From: Diaporthe sp. PMI_573
Lineage: Eukaryota; Ascomycota; Sordariomycetes; Diaporthales; Diaporthaceae
DNA: 64,000 bases
Assembly: GCA_021399435.1 (NCBI GenBank)
Contig: JAJTUP010000001.1
Location: 3,968,001 to 4,032,000, forward strand
Reading direction: 5' to 3'
Both the position numbers and the translations under genes were made by a program. Within the stretch, counting starts at the first letter, position 1, and each line of letters starts with the position of its first letter. Of this stretch, positions 10,018 through 21,659 are shown piece after piece. A model generated the notes under the pieces. That model saw only the letters and a program-made list of their open reading frames with translations. It searched no databases and was not told the origin of the DNA.

Positions 10018-11124
10018 ATGGCCAAGATCTCGTGAGTGCGAACCTGATTCTGGCGGAGGTCGACCCTGGGCGTCAATCCAAGCTGTTGCGGACGAAGCGA
10101 ACTCTGGTCGATCAGGCGACACGAGGGACCGACGACAAACCGAAGAATTTCACGACCCGAGGCAAACGAACTCCGGAGTCCGACCCCGATACTACCAGAC
10201 GACCGCAAACAGCTTGGATATACGACCGAAAGAGATGGAACACAACAGGCAACTGGAATCGGGAGGGTTCAATGACAACTTTTACTGACGGAGGTTTCCT
10301 CGCAGTCGTGGTGCCCCCGGTGGCAAGCTCAAGATGACCCTGGGTCTCCCAGTGTATGTTTTTTCCGGCCCTAAAGACATCGACTCGCGATCCAACGAAA
10401 TTCGACTTGGTTTGTGGTCGAGCCTGGACAAGGATTGGAGAACTGACAGGACTGCAGTGGTGCCATCATGAACTGCGCAGACAACTCCGGCGCACGAAAC
10501 CTGTACATCATCTCCGTCAAGGGTATCGGTGCCCGCCTGAACAGGATGCCCGCCGGTGGTGTCGGTGACATGGTGTACGTACCTCCAAGCTTGACACAAT
10601 CATCGCATTCTCCAGAACCGCCCAACTTCTCGACAAATTGCGGTCGCACTCAACCAGCCCAACCCACACAGCCGCAACCATGAACTTGGGAACGAAAACA
10701 CAGCGCATGTTGCTGACACTTCGCGCTACACAGCATGGCCACCGTCAAGAAGGGAAAGCCTGAGCTCCGGAAGAAGGTCCACCCCGCCGTCATCGTCCGC
10801 CAGTCCAAGCCCTGGAAGCGCACCGACGGTGTCTTCCTGTACTTCGAGGACAACGCTGGTGTCGTAAGTACACCCCGACGATCAGTCCCACACACGAAGC
10901 CGAGGAGGATGTGCGCGCAGGAACCGTGGAACAACTGCTAACTTGGCCTCTCTCAGATCGTCAACCCCAAGGGTGAGATGAAGGGATCCGCCATCACCGG
11001 CCCCGTCGGAAAGGAGGCTGCTGAGCTGTGGCCCGTGAGTTACACCCGCAGAACACCAACAGCTGACGTCCATGCTGACCATGACCAATAGCGTATCGCC
11101 TCCAACTCTGGTGTTGTGATGTAA
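10018..11124 (+). CDS. RPL23: 60S ribosomal protein uL14 (RPL23), six exons
   Basis: Exons are 10018-10031, 10306-10353, 10458-10574, 10734-10863, 10957-11034 and 11092-11124. All phases agree and give 139 aa, the usual length for the family. Signature segments are [12 protein letters not shown] in exon 3, [11 protein letters not shown] at its end, and the basic [11 protein letters not shown] in exon 4. uL14 sits on the intersubunit face of the large ribosomal subunit near the factor-binding site. The first exon is only 14 nt and is followed by a 274-nt intron, an arrangement common in fungal ribosomal protein genes. I looked in the introns for C/D-box snoRNA boxes and found no convincing pair. 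The CCAAT box and E-box palindrome upstream probably drive it. Confidence 0.97.
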
Positions 11125-13370
11125 ATGGGGACGCTGGCAAAGGTGGGAAGATTTCCGTGCGAGGATCAGCGACGAAGGAAACGGGTCATACAAAAAAGAA
11201 CGATCCAATACGAATCCGAGACCGTAAAGGCTCGGCCAATGAACGGGCTTTCACGGCGTGACTGGCAAAAAGAGAAGAGTCAGGCTTTGCATTTTTTTTC
11301 GGCTGGCGTGTAACGGAGGTTCATACCAATGGCATGAAATTCACCGACCAAGGGGAAAAGGTCGGTTCAGCTGGCGCCCGTTCTTTTCTGCCCGATGCTT
11401 CGAGGTGGGCTCATGCAGCGTGCACCGGTCACCCGGTCCCTGCGAAATGGCCCGATAGCACAGGATTCCAGTGTCAATGACCAAACACGCTTCACGATGC
11501 GTAGACGATGTCCCGGGTTAAGGAGTTGTGTCCGAAGCGGGTCTCAAGATGTGGTGATTCGATTCTGTGAGCTACTGCGGCAGCCTGGAGACTACACGCA
11601 GATTCCGATACTCCCGTATCGATTCGCCTGCCTGCGAGTGTTTGCGCCTGATGAAACCGACCTCGGGCGCGTGAGAGGAAATTATGTACTGTGTTGCTCC
11701 CCGCATCGCTAATGACCGACCACTTTGACGGTGCCAAGACGAGGCTGCAGCCTTGCCAACTTCGCTCCACCTGTTCGCAATCGCTTACAACCAGTGCAAT
11801 TGAATTGTGAGGTAGTCCATCGCAATTTGTGCTGTGTCTTCTGGGTTGCGTCTTCAGAAAGAATAACATTCTACTGGGGTGGGAATTACACGACGGTGTA
11901 ATAAAGCTACTTGTAAGCACCCATGCCAGAGCTGAATCCACTGTCCGTGTACGACAATGTAAGAAGCAAGGCACGCTGACATCAGCACTTGCTTTTGTCA
12001 GAGCGGGCAAGATGCGTCAATCCAGTTCAAGATTGTTGCTGTGTCAAAGTATTCGGCACATTCATCCACAAGGCCATACTGCCGTGCTACCTAGACGCAA
12101 GTTCTCGGGCAGGAAACACTAGCTTCTCACCTGGTACACAGCCCTTTTCAGGTGTACAGTATAGGAATGCGGGGCCTTTGAATGCGCCACGAGACACAAC
12201 GGCTTCTCGGCTATAAGCGTGTCCGAATGAGATCGAAGTTTTGACAAAGCAGAAGCAACAGCAAAGCCACCAGAGCCATCTGCAACTTGCGTCGCCCTGG
12301 ACGGCCGCCTCTCCAAATCCTAAAAGCAGTAAAAGAATTTACGATGAATTGAGTGAGGATGATGAAGAAGACTTCGTGCTCAATCCTGCGCAACATGAGA
12401 CTGACTTTGTGTCTTTTCTGCTGTTAGAAACATTGCGAATGACATGACATTGAAGCAACTATTTTCCTCTTTTTTGAAAGCTACTTCTCGGGGAACAGCT
12501 TTATGAAATACCTCGAAGATCATGTTTAAAAGATTTTCAAATGCGTCCACTGATTTCCCCATTATCTCGTACCTGAGGGGGAATATCAAATGTTACGGCT
12601 CTAGCGGAATACACCAACAACCCCCCGAACTCATGATATGGATACTTAGAGAGAATTATCCAGGCCTTAGCTGGCACGATTACTCCAGTTCTCAAAACGT
12701 CCTTGCCAAGTTGGAAGCTAGCAGAGCCTCTTGCAGAGTCGTTAGCTAGGTATCTTATTCGATCGGGGGCACAAAATGCTTCCAACTTGGCCACACTCGC
12801 ATGAGAACTTATGCAGTCTAGGGGAAGGCGATATTTCTGACCAGGTGAGGTTCCCAGAAATGTGGATGAATTCAAAAGATGGAAATGTGCATTTACTTTC
12901 ACGACGTTCTCAACGACTGACAATGATTATGTTCCAGGCACGTCACGGTGTCTTCCACGCGTGTCTCAGAGATTTACAGCGGCTCGAGTCGCTAATCTAA
13001 TTACAAAAGTAAAAAGAGCAGCACAAGGTGAAGCACGCTAGCATATCACAGCAGCAAGGAGTTTGTTTGTAATAGTAATAATGTCCATTTCAAGTGAAAA
13101 TTTCCAGGATCCGTTTTCCTCCTGGTGATGCAATGCAATGCAATGCCTTGTACTACCGTCGCTATGCTGAGAGTCAGTACTGTGTGTGCCCCCCTGTGAG
13201 TGTATAGAAAGGCAGAATTTCGTGAGACTTCCACCCCTTTTTTTTTTTTTGGCCGCCTTCCCGTGCATGCAGCAAGCAGTACGCCTCCTGTTACAAATAA
13301 GAATACACTTTAAAACAATATCACAGATATACAATCCACCCATTTAGTTCCCGGCTTCATCAGTCCCCGC
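11125..13370. other. Intergenic region (2.2 kb)
   Basis: Between RPL23 and the convergent AT-hook gene. Frames up to 172 codons exist on the minus strand but have no domain signatures and no consistent exon structure, so none is called. The right part has short GCAAT iterations near 13130-13145 and a T-run at 13238-13250 close to the 3' end of the AT-hook gene. Confidence 0.45.
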
Positions 13371-16300
13371 TCACTTCTGCGGTCCCCATCCGGGGGCAGG
13401 TGCTCCTCCACCTCCACCGGCACCACCATGCCTATCACCATTCCGCTCCTCCCGGCTACCGCCATTAGGGTACGACCGCGCATGGGCCTCCCAGATACTA
13501 CCCGGGAGGGGAACAAGCGCAGGAGGTGGCCCGTCTTGCATGTAGCCGAGCACCTGCCTGTCGTCGTGCTGCATAGGCGCCTGCGATGGGGCTCGCATGC
13601 CGCCTGGCAGGGCTGGCGGGCCGTTGTAGTCGCCGCTCAGGAGGATACCGCCAAAGTCGCGGGGCCGCTCTTGAGCAGGAGGCAGGTTCTTGGCCATGTC
13701 GGCCGGGCTCGGGTGCGCGCTGCTGCCTCCGGCCGCCGGAGGGGGGAAATTCGGGGCCGTCGCTGTCACGGGGGTCCGAGACTGCGATGGTGGCATCTCC
13801 GGCTGAGGAGTGGGTGTCGACGTCTTTGCCGGGTTCTTCTCGTCACTCTGTTTCTGTTTCTTACGCGCAAGCGTCTCCTTGCGCTTGTTCACTGCTTGGC
13901 GCATAGAGCCGTTGGCCCATCGAGCTGTACAGGATGTGTTAGTATGCAGCTGGTCACACTCGGAAGCAGGAACGCAGGCTTACCCTTCATGCTGGCGCTC
14001 ATCTTCTCGCTCTTTGTCATGCTCGCATAATCCTTTTCGCTCAGGTCCTCTCCTTCCGCAGAAGAAGGCGCGGGGGTAGCACGGCCTGACCCCGGAGGCT
14101 TGGAGTTGCCCCGGCTGTTTGTCGATGGGAGAGACCCTGGACCACCTGGCAGGCTACCCATAGGCGGATATGGGGGACCATTCGGCATCATGGGTGGCAT
14201 AGACATGGCCGCGTGGGGAGAGGAGTTCACCGAGAAAGAAAATTGTCCTGGGCCGGCTCCGGGCATCGAGTGAGGCTGCAGGGGGGCGCCGCCGTAAATG
14301 TGGGGCTCGTAACCAGTCTGTCCGTGGAAGCTCGGGGGCGGCTGAAGCGGTGCGAGCGGGGCTTGGTGTCCGGAGTGAGGATAAGACTGGTGGGGCGGGG
14401 GCGGTCCGTTAGGCTGGGGGGTCGCATTCTGGCGGTTTCTGTTAATAATCTTGATCCTCGGCTGCTTTTTCCTGGGAGACTGGGGATGTTCGATATGGGG
14501 AGGATGTTCGACAGGGGCGTTGGTGTGAGGGACGGAGAAGGGGTTCTGGGCACCAACCGGGTGAGGCGGAGGCGCTGGCGCCGGTCCAAGCCGCACTGGA
14601 GCAGGTGCAAGTAGTTGGCCAGGACCGCCTCCCGTCACGTTGATGAAGGGGTTCATGTTGTTGGGTGGCGCAAGTACAGGAGCGGCTTGCTGATGCATGT
14701 ATCCGTGGCCGGGTGGCCCGTACGAGCTACCATCGAGCTGAGAGGGTACGAAATTAGACGGTGCGGAGGTGGGCTCCGGTTCTTGCTCCTTCTTGGCTCG
14801 ACGACCTCTCTTTGGCCGGGCTTCGGCAAGCTTATCTTTAATCGGATCAGCCAGTTCGGAGTAGTTCTTCCTCGGGCGGTGGCGGAAGGAGTAACTGCTT
14901 CCAACGGTGTGCATCGAGCTAGTTGACGACGAGGTAGACGGCCTGAAGTCCTCGGTTGGCGTGACTGTGTCGTGGTTTGTGGGGACGCTGCTGCCCGCGC
15001 TGTAGAAGGTGTTGGGAGGAATCTCAACCTGCGCGGCAGCAGCAGACTTGCGGCCGCGCTGCCTCTTGGGAGCTGGCAGAGACACGTCTCCTCCTTGCAG
15101 AGACGCAGACTCATTGGGAGGCGGCCGCTGATGACCCCCGTCAAACGATGAAGAAAGAGTATCGGCGGCGACACCGCGGCGGCGCTTGCGGGTCTGGGGT
15201 TGCTCGTCTTGCACGCCGTACAGCTCCTGGTCTCTCACGGCTTCGGCATTGGCCAGAGCTTCCTGCTCGGCCTTCTCAGCCGCTTCCTTCTCCGCTGCCG
15301 CTCTAGCCGCTGCTTCACGCGCAGCCTTGGCGCCAGGTTTCGGCCCCCTACGCTTCTTTACCGGCTGATCTGGCGGCGGTGCCTCAGGAACTTCAGGCTT
15401 CTGGGTTGGAGTGCTGTCTTCTGCAGCAGCTTGAGCCTCATAATCACTATCGAAGTTCTCGGCTCCCGCGTTCTTCCTGCGGCGGCCTCTCTTCGGCTTG
15501 ACGGGCTCCAAGGGGGTGGGGGCCCGGCTGGCTTCCTTGCTGTCATCGGACAGAATACGAGGCTTGCGATTGCGCTTGCCTGTGACGATGCCCACTGGGT
15601 CATCCACTGCGGCCTCTGCGGCCCGCTGGCTAAGCTTGGGCCTATTGCGGAGTCGGTTATTCTGCAGGCCATCGCGTTGCCCGATGGGATCTTGCCTCCC
15701 GATCATGCTCGGCCGTGGGTCCCATTCGAAACCATATGCCTGTGCTGCAACCTGATCCTGATTCCTCTCGTAGACTTCAGGATTGCTTGCTGGGTACTTG
15801 AGCTTGTTCTCATCGATGAGGCTCGCACGGATGCCTTTGATCTCGAAGTCTCTCTTCTCCACAGAAACGGCGCCGTTCGTCTTGGCCATATCCCTGGCTT
15901 CTCGGGCCATCAGAGCAGAATCGTGAGCACGGCGACGAACGGCGTTGTCTTCGTCTTCGGTGACGAGCTTCCGCTTCTTCCACTCCTCTTGCCAGGCGCC
16001 CAATACATTTGTAGATGCCTCTAGGGCATTGAAGAGATCCTCAGTCGACATATTCTTGTGATCGTCGAGAACATTGACGAAGTCGGTGGGAGACCTGATG
16101 CGCGTGAACCTGTACTGTTTACGTGCCTTGAATTTACGCATCGGCTCAATCATCGGCTCTGGTGACGCATTCCTGCTAGCAGGCATCGACTCAGCAGCCG
16201 GCGTTGGCATATCCGACATAGGCGCAGGGGTGGGTGCGTTCGACCCTGAGCCACCATCGAACCGAGACTCTCCTTGCTCTTGACTGCCCGAGTCACGTTC

Positions 16301-18414
16301 CAGGGCGAAAGATTCAACATCGTCGGGTGGTTCACCAGGATCCTCGGAATTCTGGAGGTTCGGGGTTTCCCCAGGGGTCGGAACGCCATAATCCTGGGCG
16401 ACCTCAGGATATGCATCTTGAGCATCTGTATATGGCGTGAGAAAAGAGAAATCGCGAGGAGTGTGAGCCCGCATCGGTCGAGGCTGTGCAATAGTCTGGA
16501 CTGTAGCCGTGGCACGGCGCTTGCGAGGCACCCGAGGCTCTCGTGGCTCTTGCTCAATACTCTGTCGGATTTTTGGAGGCCTGCCCGGTCTTCGCTTCTT
16601 AGGCGTCTCGGGGCTTTCAGGCGTTGATACGGAGGGTGCGACAGGATTGACGTCGGTCTTGGCCTTTTCAGTCTTTTTACTTGTGGACGATCCCCTTTCC
16701 GTTTGAGTGGGCAATTGAGAGGAGTCTTCTTCGGTTGCACTTGAGTTTCCGACTAAGCGGCCCAAGCGCCTCTGAAGATAGTTTATAGTCAGCGACTGCA
16801 ACATAGTTGAGGTAACAGCCCATTCAACGCAAAAAAACTTACGCGGGTGCGAGGAAGTGGGGCCTCTGCCTCTTGATCGTTTTGAAGAGGAGACTCAGCT
16901 GCAGACTCCTTCTGATCCTCAAATTCCGAAACTTTTGTCGGTTGCTCAGGTGGCTGCTCATCCACAACTGATGAAATAGTATTTCTCAATTCTCTGGCGA
17001 GTGCCGAGTTTCCAAGTGGTCCATCAGGAGGCATGTCCTGAGTGGCGTCCGAATCAATTGATTCCTGAGAACTTGGTACCTTCAGGCCCCGTGACTGGTC
17101 ATGGAATGGACTGGCGGCCATTTCAGTCCCAAAGGGCCCAGACTCTGGATCCTGAGAGGACTGAGCAGCAAAGCGAGCGTCATCAATCTCAGACACTGCG
17201 GACAGGGCCGAAGTAAGTTGCTGGCCGAGATCTGAAAGAATAGGCGCAGAATCCTCACTCTCTTTCTTCTCCTCTTTCTCCTTGACGTCTTCCTGACTGG
17301 GCTCGTTAACAGCCGGAAAAGTAGATGCTTCTGGTTGACTTTGCTCAGCCCCATCTAAAACGGATAAAGGAGGCTCTTCTTTTTCGCCGAAACTTATTGA
17401 ACCTTCATTTTCTTGTCCGATGGCTGTCGGTGATGCAACCTGGGTCCCAGTGATAGTCGACGGCTGCGGGTGCCTACTTTGAGAAGGAGACTGGCCAGAA
17501 ATGTTGCTTGCAGTTTCTGAGCGTTGACTACTCGAGGAGCCAGTAAATTGCATGGCGAGGGGTGCGCCAACCTCAATCGTATCCTTGAGCTCCGTATCAG
17601 AAGGCTGCTGATCGGGGGATTCTGCCGGCCTTGCGACCGGCGCAGAGATTGACTTCCTCTGCTGGGTCCTGCGGCGCTGGGGCTTAGGCGAGACAGTACG
17701 CTGCTTCTCAGATCTGGCCCTCTTTGTGACAGAAGTGGGAGGCGGCTGTGGGGGCTCGTCGTCGTTGTGAGGGTCGACGATAGACCGTCGCTTGCGGACG
17801 CCACGAGCCCCAGAGACAGTGATCTCAGTCCTGTCATCTTGCAGCTCCTTGTTGGCCTGGTCTTCTTCGGTGTCGTCGTTCATTTGCGCGTAGTCAATGC
17901 GTACCCGTTTCCGAAGTGAGTGGCCGCCCTTAACTTTGGCCTCATCCTGGCGAGCAGCACCGTCGGCGGGAAACTCCAGGGTCCGGGCCCGCTTGCGGCC
18001 GGGCTCATGGCGGGGGTTCTCGGGGGTGGAGAAAGTGAAGGAGTGATTCAGAGGTTGTTTGGGCACGCGGTCTGAGCGAGGAGCAGCCCTGTGGTCGTCG
18101 AGGCCCATGGCGTCCGAGGCCACCGACGGGAAGTCGGCAGAGGTGGGAGATGAGAGGTAAGGGTGGGATGGGGTGTGGTGGTTGGAGGCTCTCACGCGAC
18201 CTCGGCTGGAGGTTGGGGTGCGGGCGTTGATGGAGGAGGGCTCGTCCCCGAAGTTGATGATATTTGTGAGCGAGACGGGCGGGCTATTGTGCACATGGTG
18301 GTGGCCCGAGGAAGAGGAGGGCCGTCCTGCTCGAGATGAGCCCCGAGGCCTGCCAGGGCCTCTCCTGGCACCGCGCTGTTGCTGAGACTGATGAGACTCC
18401 ATTCTGGCCTGCAT
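13371..18414 (-). CDS. Very large AT-hook nuclear protein (1645 aa, three exons)
   Basis: Exons are 16843-18414, 13984-16795 and 13371-13924. The 47-nt and 59-nt introns join in phase. The protein is mostly disordered and charged, with several AT-hook or AT-hook-like basic motifs: G-P-G-R-P-R-G near residue 20, R-R-P-G-R-P-P near 594, and further K-R-G-R-R-R, R-R-G-P-K-P-G, R-Q-R-G-R-K and K-R-G-R-R-A motifs in the middle. A more ordered, conserved-looking segment lies at about residues 745-930 (F-T-R-I-R-S-P-T-D-F-V-N-V-L). An Ala/Glu coiled coil follows, then a long Pro/Gly-rich tail ending in a helix rich in Arg/Lys. AT-hooks bind the minor groove of AT-rich DNA, so a chromatin or transcription role is likely. 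I do not recognise the family. The start could be 18402 (second Met). It is divergent from MTC1. Confidence 0.85.
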
Positions 18415-19607
18415 GCAGCCAATCAGACGGCCCCGCCCAGGGCGAGAGAAAGGACAATAGGGAGAAAAGCCGGCCGCCGCTATTGAGACTGGATCAGATG
18501 CCAGATGTCAGCCCGGGCCCCGTTGGGATAATTCCATCGACGTCAGGTCGGGGGACTGGACCAGGTGCAAGGTGCACGATGCAAAAAAATGCAAGACGGT
18601 GGTTTTAATGCGTGAGCACAATGGGGGCTGCGCAGGCCATGCTGTGCTGAGCGGAGGAGTGTGTGGTGAGGTAGGGTACGGTATTTACGTGTCAGATGAA
18701 AATAGCCGTTGAGATGACATGAGCAGCTTGGCCGCGCTGGGCCACCAGCTTTTTGCCGCACTGCAGCCGCCCACTGCAGCTGCAACTGCCCTGCAACTGG
18801 TGCGCTGCAACGCAGGCCCAAGCACCCAAGGCACCGCGCTCACTCACTCACTGGCTCACTCGCTCACTCACCCCTTTGGCCGGCCACTCGGAAATGGACA
18901 AGATACGTACCTCTGTAATACCAGGAAATAGAGAATGCGCTCCTCGCTGTAAGTTAGAGTCGGCCGGCGTATTGTGCACGAGGTCGTCGAGGGCAGGAGG
19001 TGCCAATATCCCAATGCGAAACGCGAGTGCTGTCGTTGCTGGTGGCTCCTGATCAAGACGGCTTCGGAATTTTTGGAGCCTTTGGAGCCTCTTCTTGTCA
19101 TGGCCTACAATAGCCCCTAGGGCGCTCGGGCCAACTCTGGCCACTACACTAAGAATGCGGAGATACAAGCACCCCAGGCCCATTGTCATATACCAAGGAA
19201 GTATTTTGGTACCGACCAATCATCTTTCAAGGACTCATGCTAGCCTCATGCTAGTCGTTCCGGGACTAGCGCCGTTGACTTGCTTCTTCCCTTCCATTGT
19301 CCTGGTACTGCAGCTTGCAAGCTGCTGGGACTGGGTAACACTGGAGCGTTGACGTAGCAGATCAGTGCGGGCGGTTCGTTTGGCGGGAAGCTGCTCTCGA
19401 CCAACGACGACGACAACAACGACAACACCACCACTTCCAACTACCCGCCGTCTGCGACGACTTGCCAGCATCGCCAGCTTGAGGCAAAGCACCCACGAAC
19501 TGCGACTTGCCATATCTTGCTTGCTCAGACTTCTGTGAAGCCCTTGGCTCCCTGCTACTCACTGCCCTCCATTCGGTATCTGCTCTCAAACTGCGATAGC
19601 ATTCGCC
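18415..19607. other. Divergent promoter region of AT-hook and MTC1 genes
   Basis: Holds a CTCA-type low-complexity tract (18841-18870), a CTGCAG/GCAACTG-rich stretch just before it, and no supported gene. Confidence 0.45.
18841..18870. repeat. CTCA-type microsatellite
   Basis: Imperfect iterations of CTCA interrupted by GGCTCA and CGCTCA in the intergenic region upstream of MTC1. A simple sequence repeat. Confidence 0.7.
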
Positions 19608-21659
19608 ATGGCCAGCAAGCGCGGAACCAAGTCCTCGGCCGCCGACGAGCTCGACGAGCTGTTTGAGGGCATCGGTGACGATGCGGCAGCCCCCAAGAAG
19701 CCCACAACCAAGGCTCCCGCGTCAGCAGCAAAGCAGAAGCCAGGCGACGACATCCTAGCCGAGCTCGAGAGTGAATTGGGAGACAAGGTCCCGTCACGAC
19801 CACACACCCCCCGCGTCAGGGACACGGCAAAGCCCGCCAAGCGCGTCGGAACACCTACCACAGATGCTGGCCGTCCGTCAACCGAAGAGCCCAAGTCAGC
19901 CCTCCCTCGAAAGTCGGGAGAGAGCGCCCGATCCCTCCACGCGAGCTTCACTCCCAGCGCCACCTCCTCCGAGCTTCAGGACACCGAGAAGACCAAAGGC
20001 ACCGCCGTCGAGCAGCAGCAGACAACAGCATCAAGTGGCGGTGGCGGTGGATGGTGGGGCGGTATCCTGTCGACGGCCTCCGCTGCCATGAAACAGGCAG
20101 AAGCCGCCGTCAAGGAGATTCAGCAGAACGAGGAGGCCAAGAAATGGGCAGACCAGGTGCGAGGCAACGTGGGTGCGCTCAGGGGGCTTGGTAAGTTCGA
20201 TTACTATCATTTCACTGCGGACAATCAGATTATATCCTACTCGCACTCTCGCAGTCAGGTCACATGTGTATCCGAGTGGATCATTTACTTGACCTCTAGG
20301 AACTGTCATGTCGGAGGAAAGGAACATCGATAGGCTACCATAGGGAGCGAGCTTGGTGATAGGTCATTGTTCACTGCTTTTCATTGGGGGCGAGGCAGGA
20401 GCTGGTGGTGCTCGGTGGACTGGCTAAAGTACACCGTTCTTGATGGCTCATATCCCAAGTGGGATGAATGTGCCGTCCAAGAAATTTGACCACCGAGTCA
20501 TCTCCTCGAGCAATCGCACCACTCAGCCTCCAGCCTCAGTGGCTACCCAGATGTGGACCAACCACGCGGTGTAGTGGACAGACTCGCATTGTCACTCGAT
20601 TCCACCGTTCCCACCGGCACGGCTACCCTAGCGCAACTGAGCATGCAAGGCTGACACTTACATCTAGGTGATGGTATTGCACACAGGGCACTGCCTACTC
20701 TGACTGACATTATGAACACCCTCGCACCTCCAATCTCCCAACATGAGCGTCTTCTCATCCACATCACCCACGACCTCGTCGGCTACCCATCGCTCGACCC
20801 TATCATCTATGGTGTCTTCAGCCGTGTTATGGCACAGGTTGAGGGTGGCGACCTGATGGTGGTACAGCGAGGGCACGAGAACGCCATCAAGTCCCCGTCC
20901 AACGAGAAGAGTGGTTTCTTCTCCGGTGGCCATAGCACAGCTGGCTGGCGCGATGGCCCCTGGTGGCGGGATGTCGGCTCGCCACGTGATCTCGGCCTGA
21001 TTAAGGGTCTGACCGAGGGTACGAAGCTCTGTCGCGCCAGCGCTGAGGCCTATTCTACCGAGTACTTCGCAGCGTCGGGTGGGACCGAAGGTGCCAGGGA
21101 GCGCGCCATGGAGCCCGTCAGCGAGACCAACCCGGTCCGCAGCTCTGACCTCTTCCTGTCGGTCCAGGCCATCGTCACCGACGAAGACAAGGAGCTCTTC
21201 GCGGGTGCCGCATCCAGCGAGAAGGAGAAGGAGGAGTCGACCGTGGTCGAGGAGGGTAGCAACGACGCGCAGGTGTGCTTCGCGGTCTTCATCCTCGACC
21301 CCGTCCACGATATCCAATTCAGCGCCGTCAGCCAGGCCGTGCCGGCCCGGTGGGTCCGCTGGCTTGACGCCCCGAGCCCACTGACTCCAGCGAGCAGTAA
21401 CGACGGCAGCGCCCGCGGCGAAATGGAGAATGTTCCTGAGGAGATCAGGGACATTGTCGAGAGCGGTGGCGTCGACCCCCGCGAGTGGGTGGCCGAGTGG
21501 GTCGAGGAGATTCTCACACTCTCCGTTGGCGTGGTGGCACAGAGGTATGTCGCGCGCCGGATGGGTGTCGGCGAGGGCGGTATTGGCAAGGGCAAGCGGA
21601 GGATGGAGGAGGTCGTTGCCGAGGGAGGTGGTGAGATGGCTCGGGCTGGTGTCATCTGA
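19608..21659 (+). CDS. MTC1: MTC1-family protein (maintenance of telomere capping 1), 524 aa
   Basis: Exons are 19608-20190 and 20668-21659; the junction restores G-L-G-D-G-I-A-H-R in phase. Family features are the acidic N-terminus with D-E-L-D-E-L-F and D-D-I-L-A-E-L, the Gly-rich G-G-W-W-G-G-I-L-S-T-A motif just before the junction, a Q-A-E-A-A-V-K-E-I amphipathic helix, and a long C-terminal domain with H-I-T-H-D-L-V-G-Y. Yeast Mtc1 is a Golgi/COPI-vesicle-associated protein named for its genetic interaction with cdc13; its biochemical activity is not established. The single intron is 478 nt, far longer than others in the window, with a good GTAAGT donor and TCTAG acceptor. An extra small exon inside it cannot be excluded. 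Confidence 0.85.

Noticed and set aside
10032..10305. Possible intronic snoRNA in RPL23 intron 1
   Set aside because: CTGA and GATGA-like words occur, but no correctly spaced C/D pair with terminal stem was found.
11492..12010. 172-codon minus-strand frame between RPL23 and the AT-hook gene
   Set aside because: No family features, no neighbouring exons in phase, composition like random sequence.
14227..15174. Minus-strand frames of 127 and 173 codons overlapping AT-hook exon 2
   Set aside because: They are alternative frames within the same exon, Arg/Ser/Pro-rich, as expected from out-of-frame reading.
15200..16024. 274-codon plus-strand frame opposite the AT-hook gene
   Set aside because: It is a shadow of the GC-rich, low-complexity minus-strand exon; no domain signature and no splice-consistent extension.
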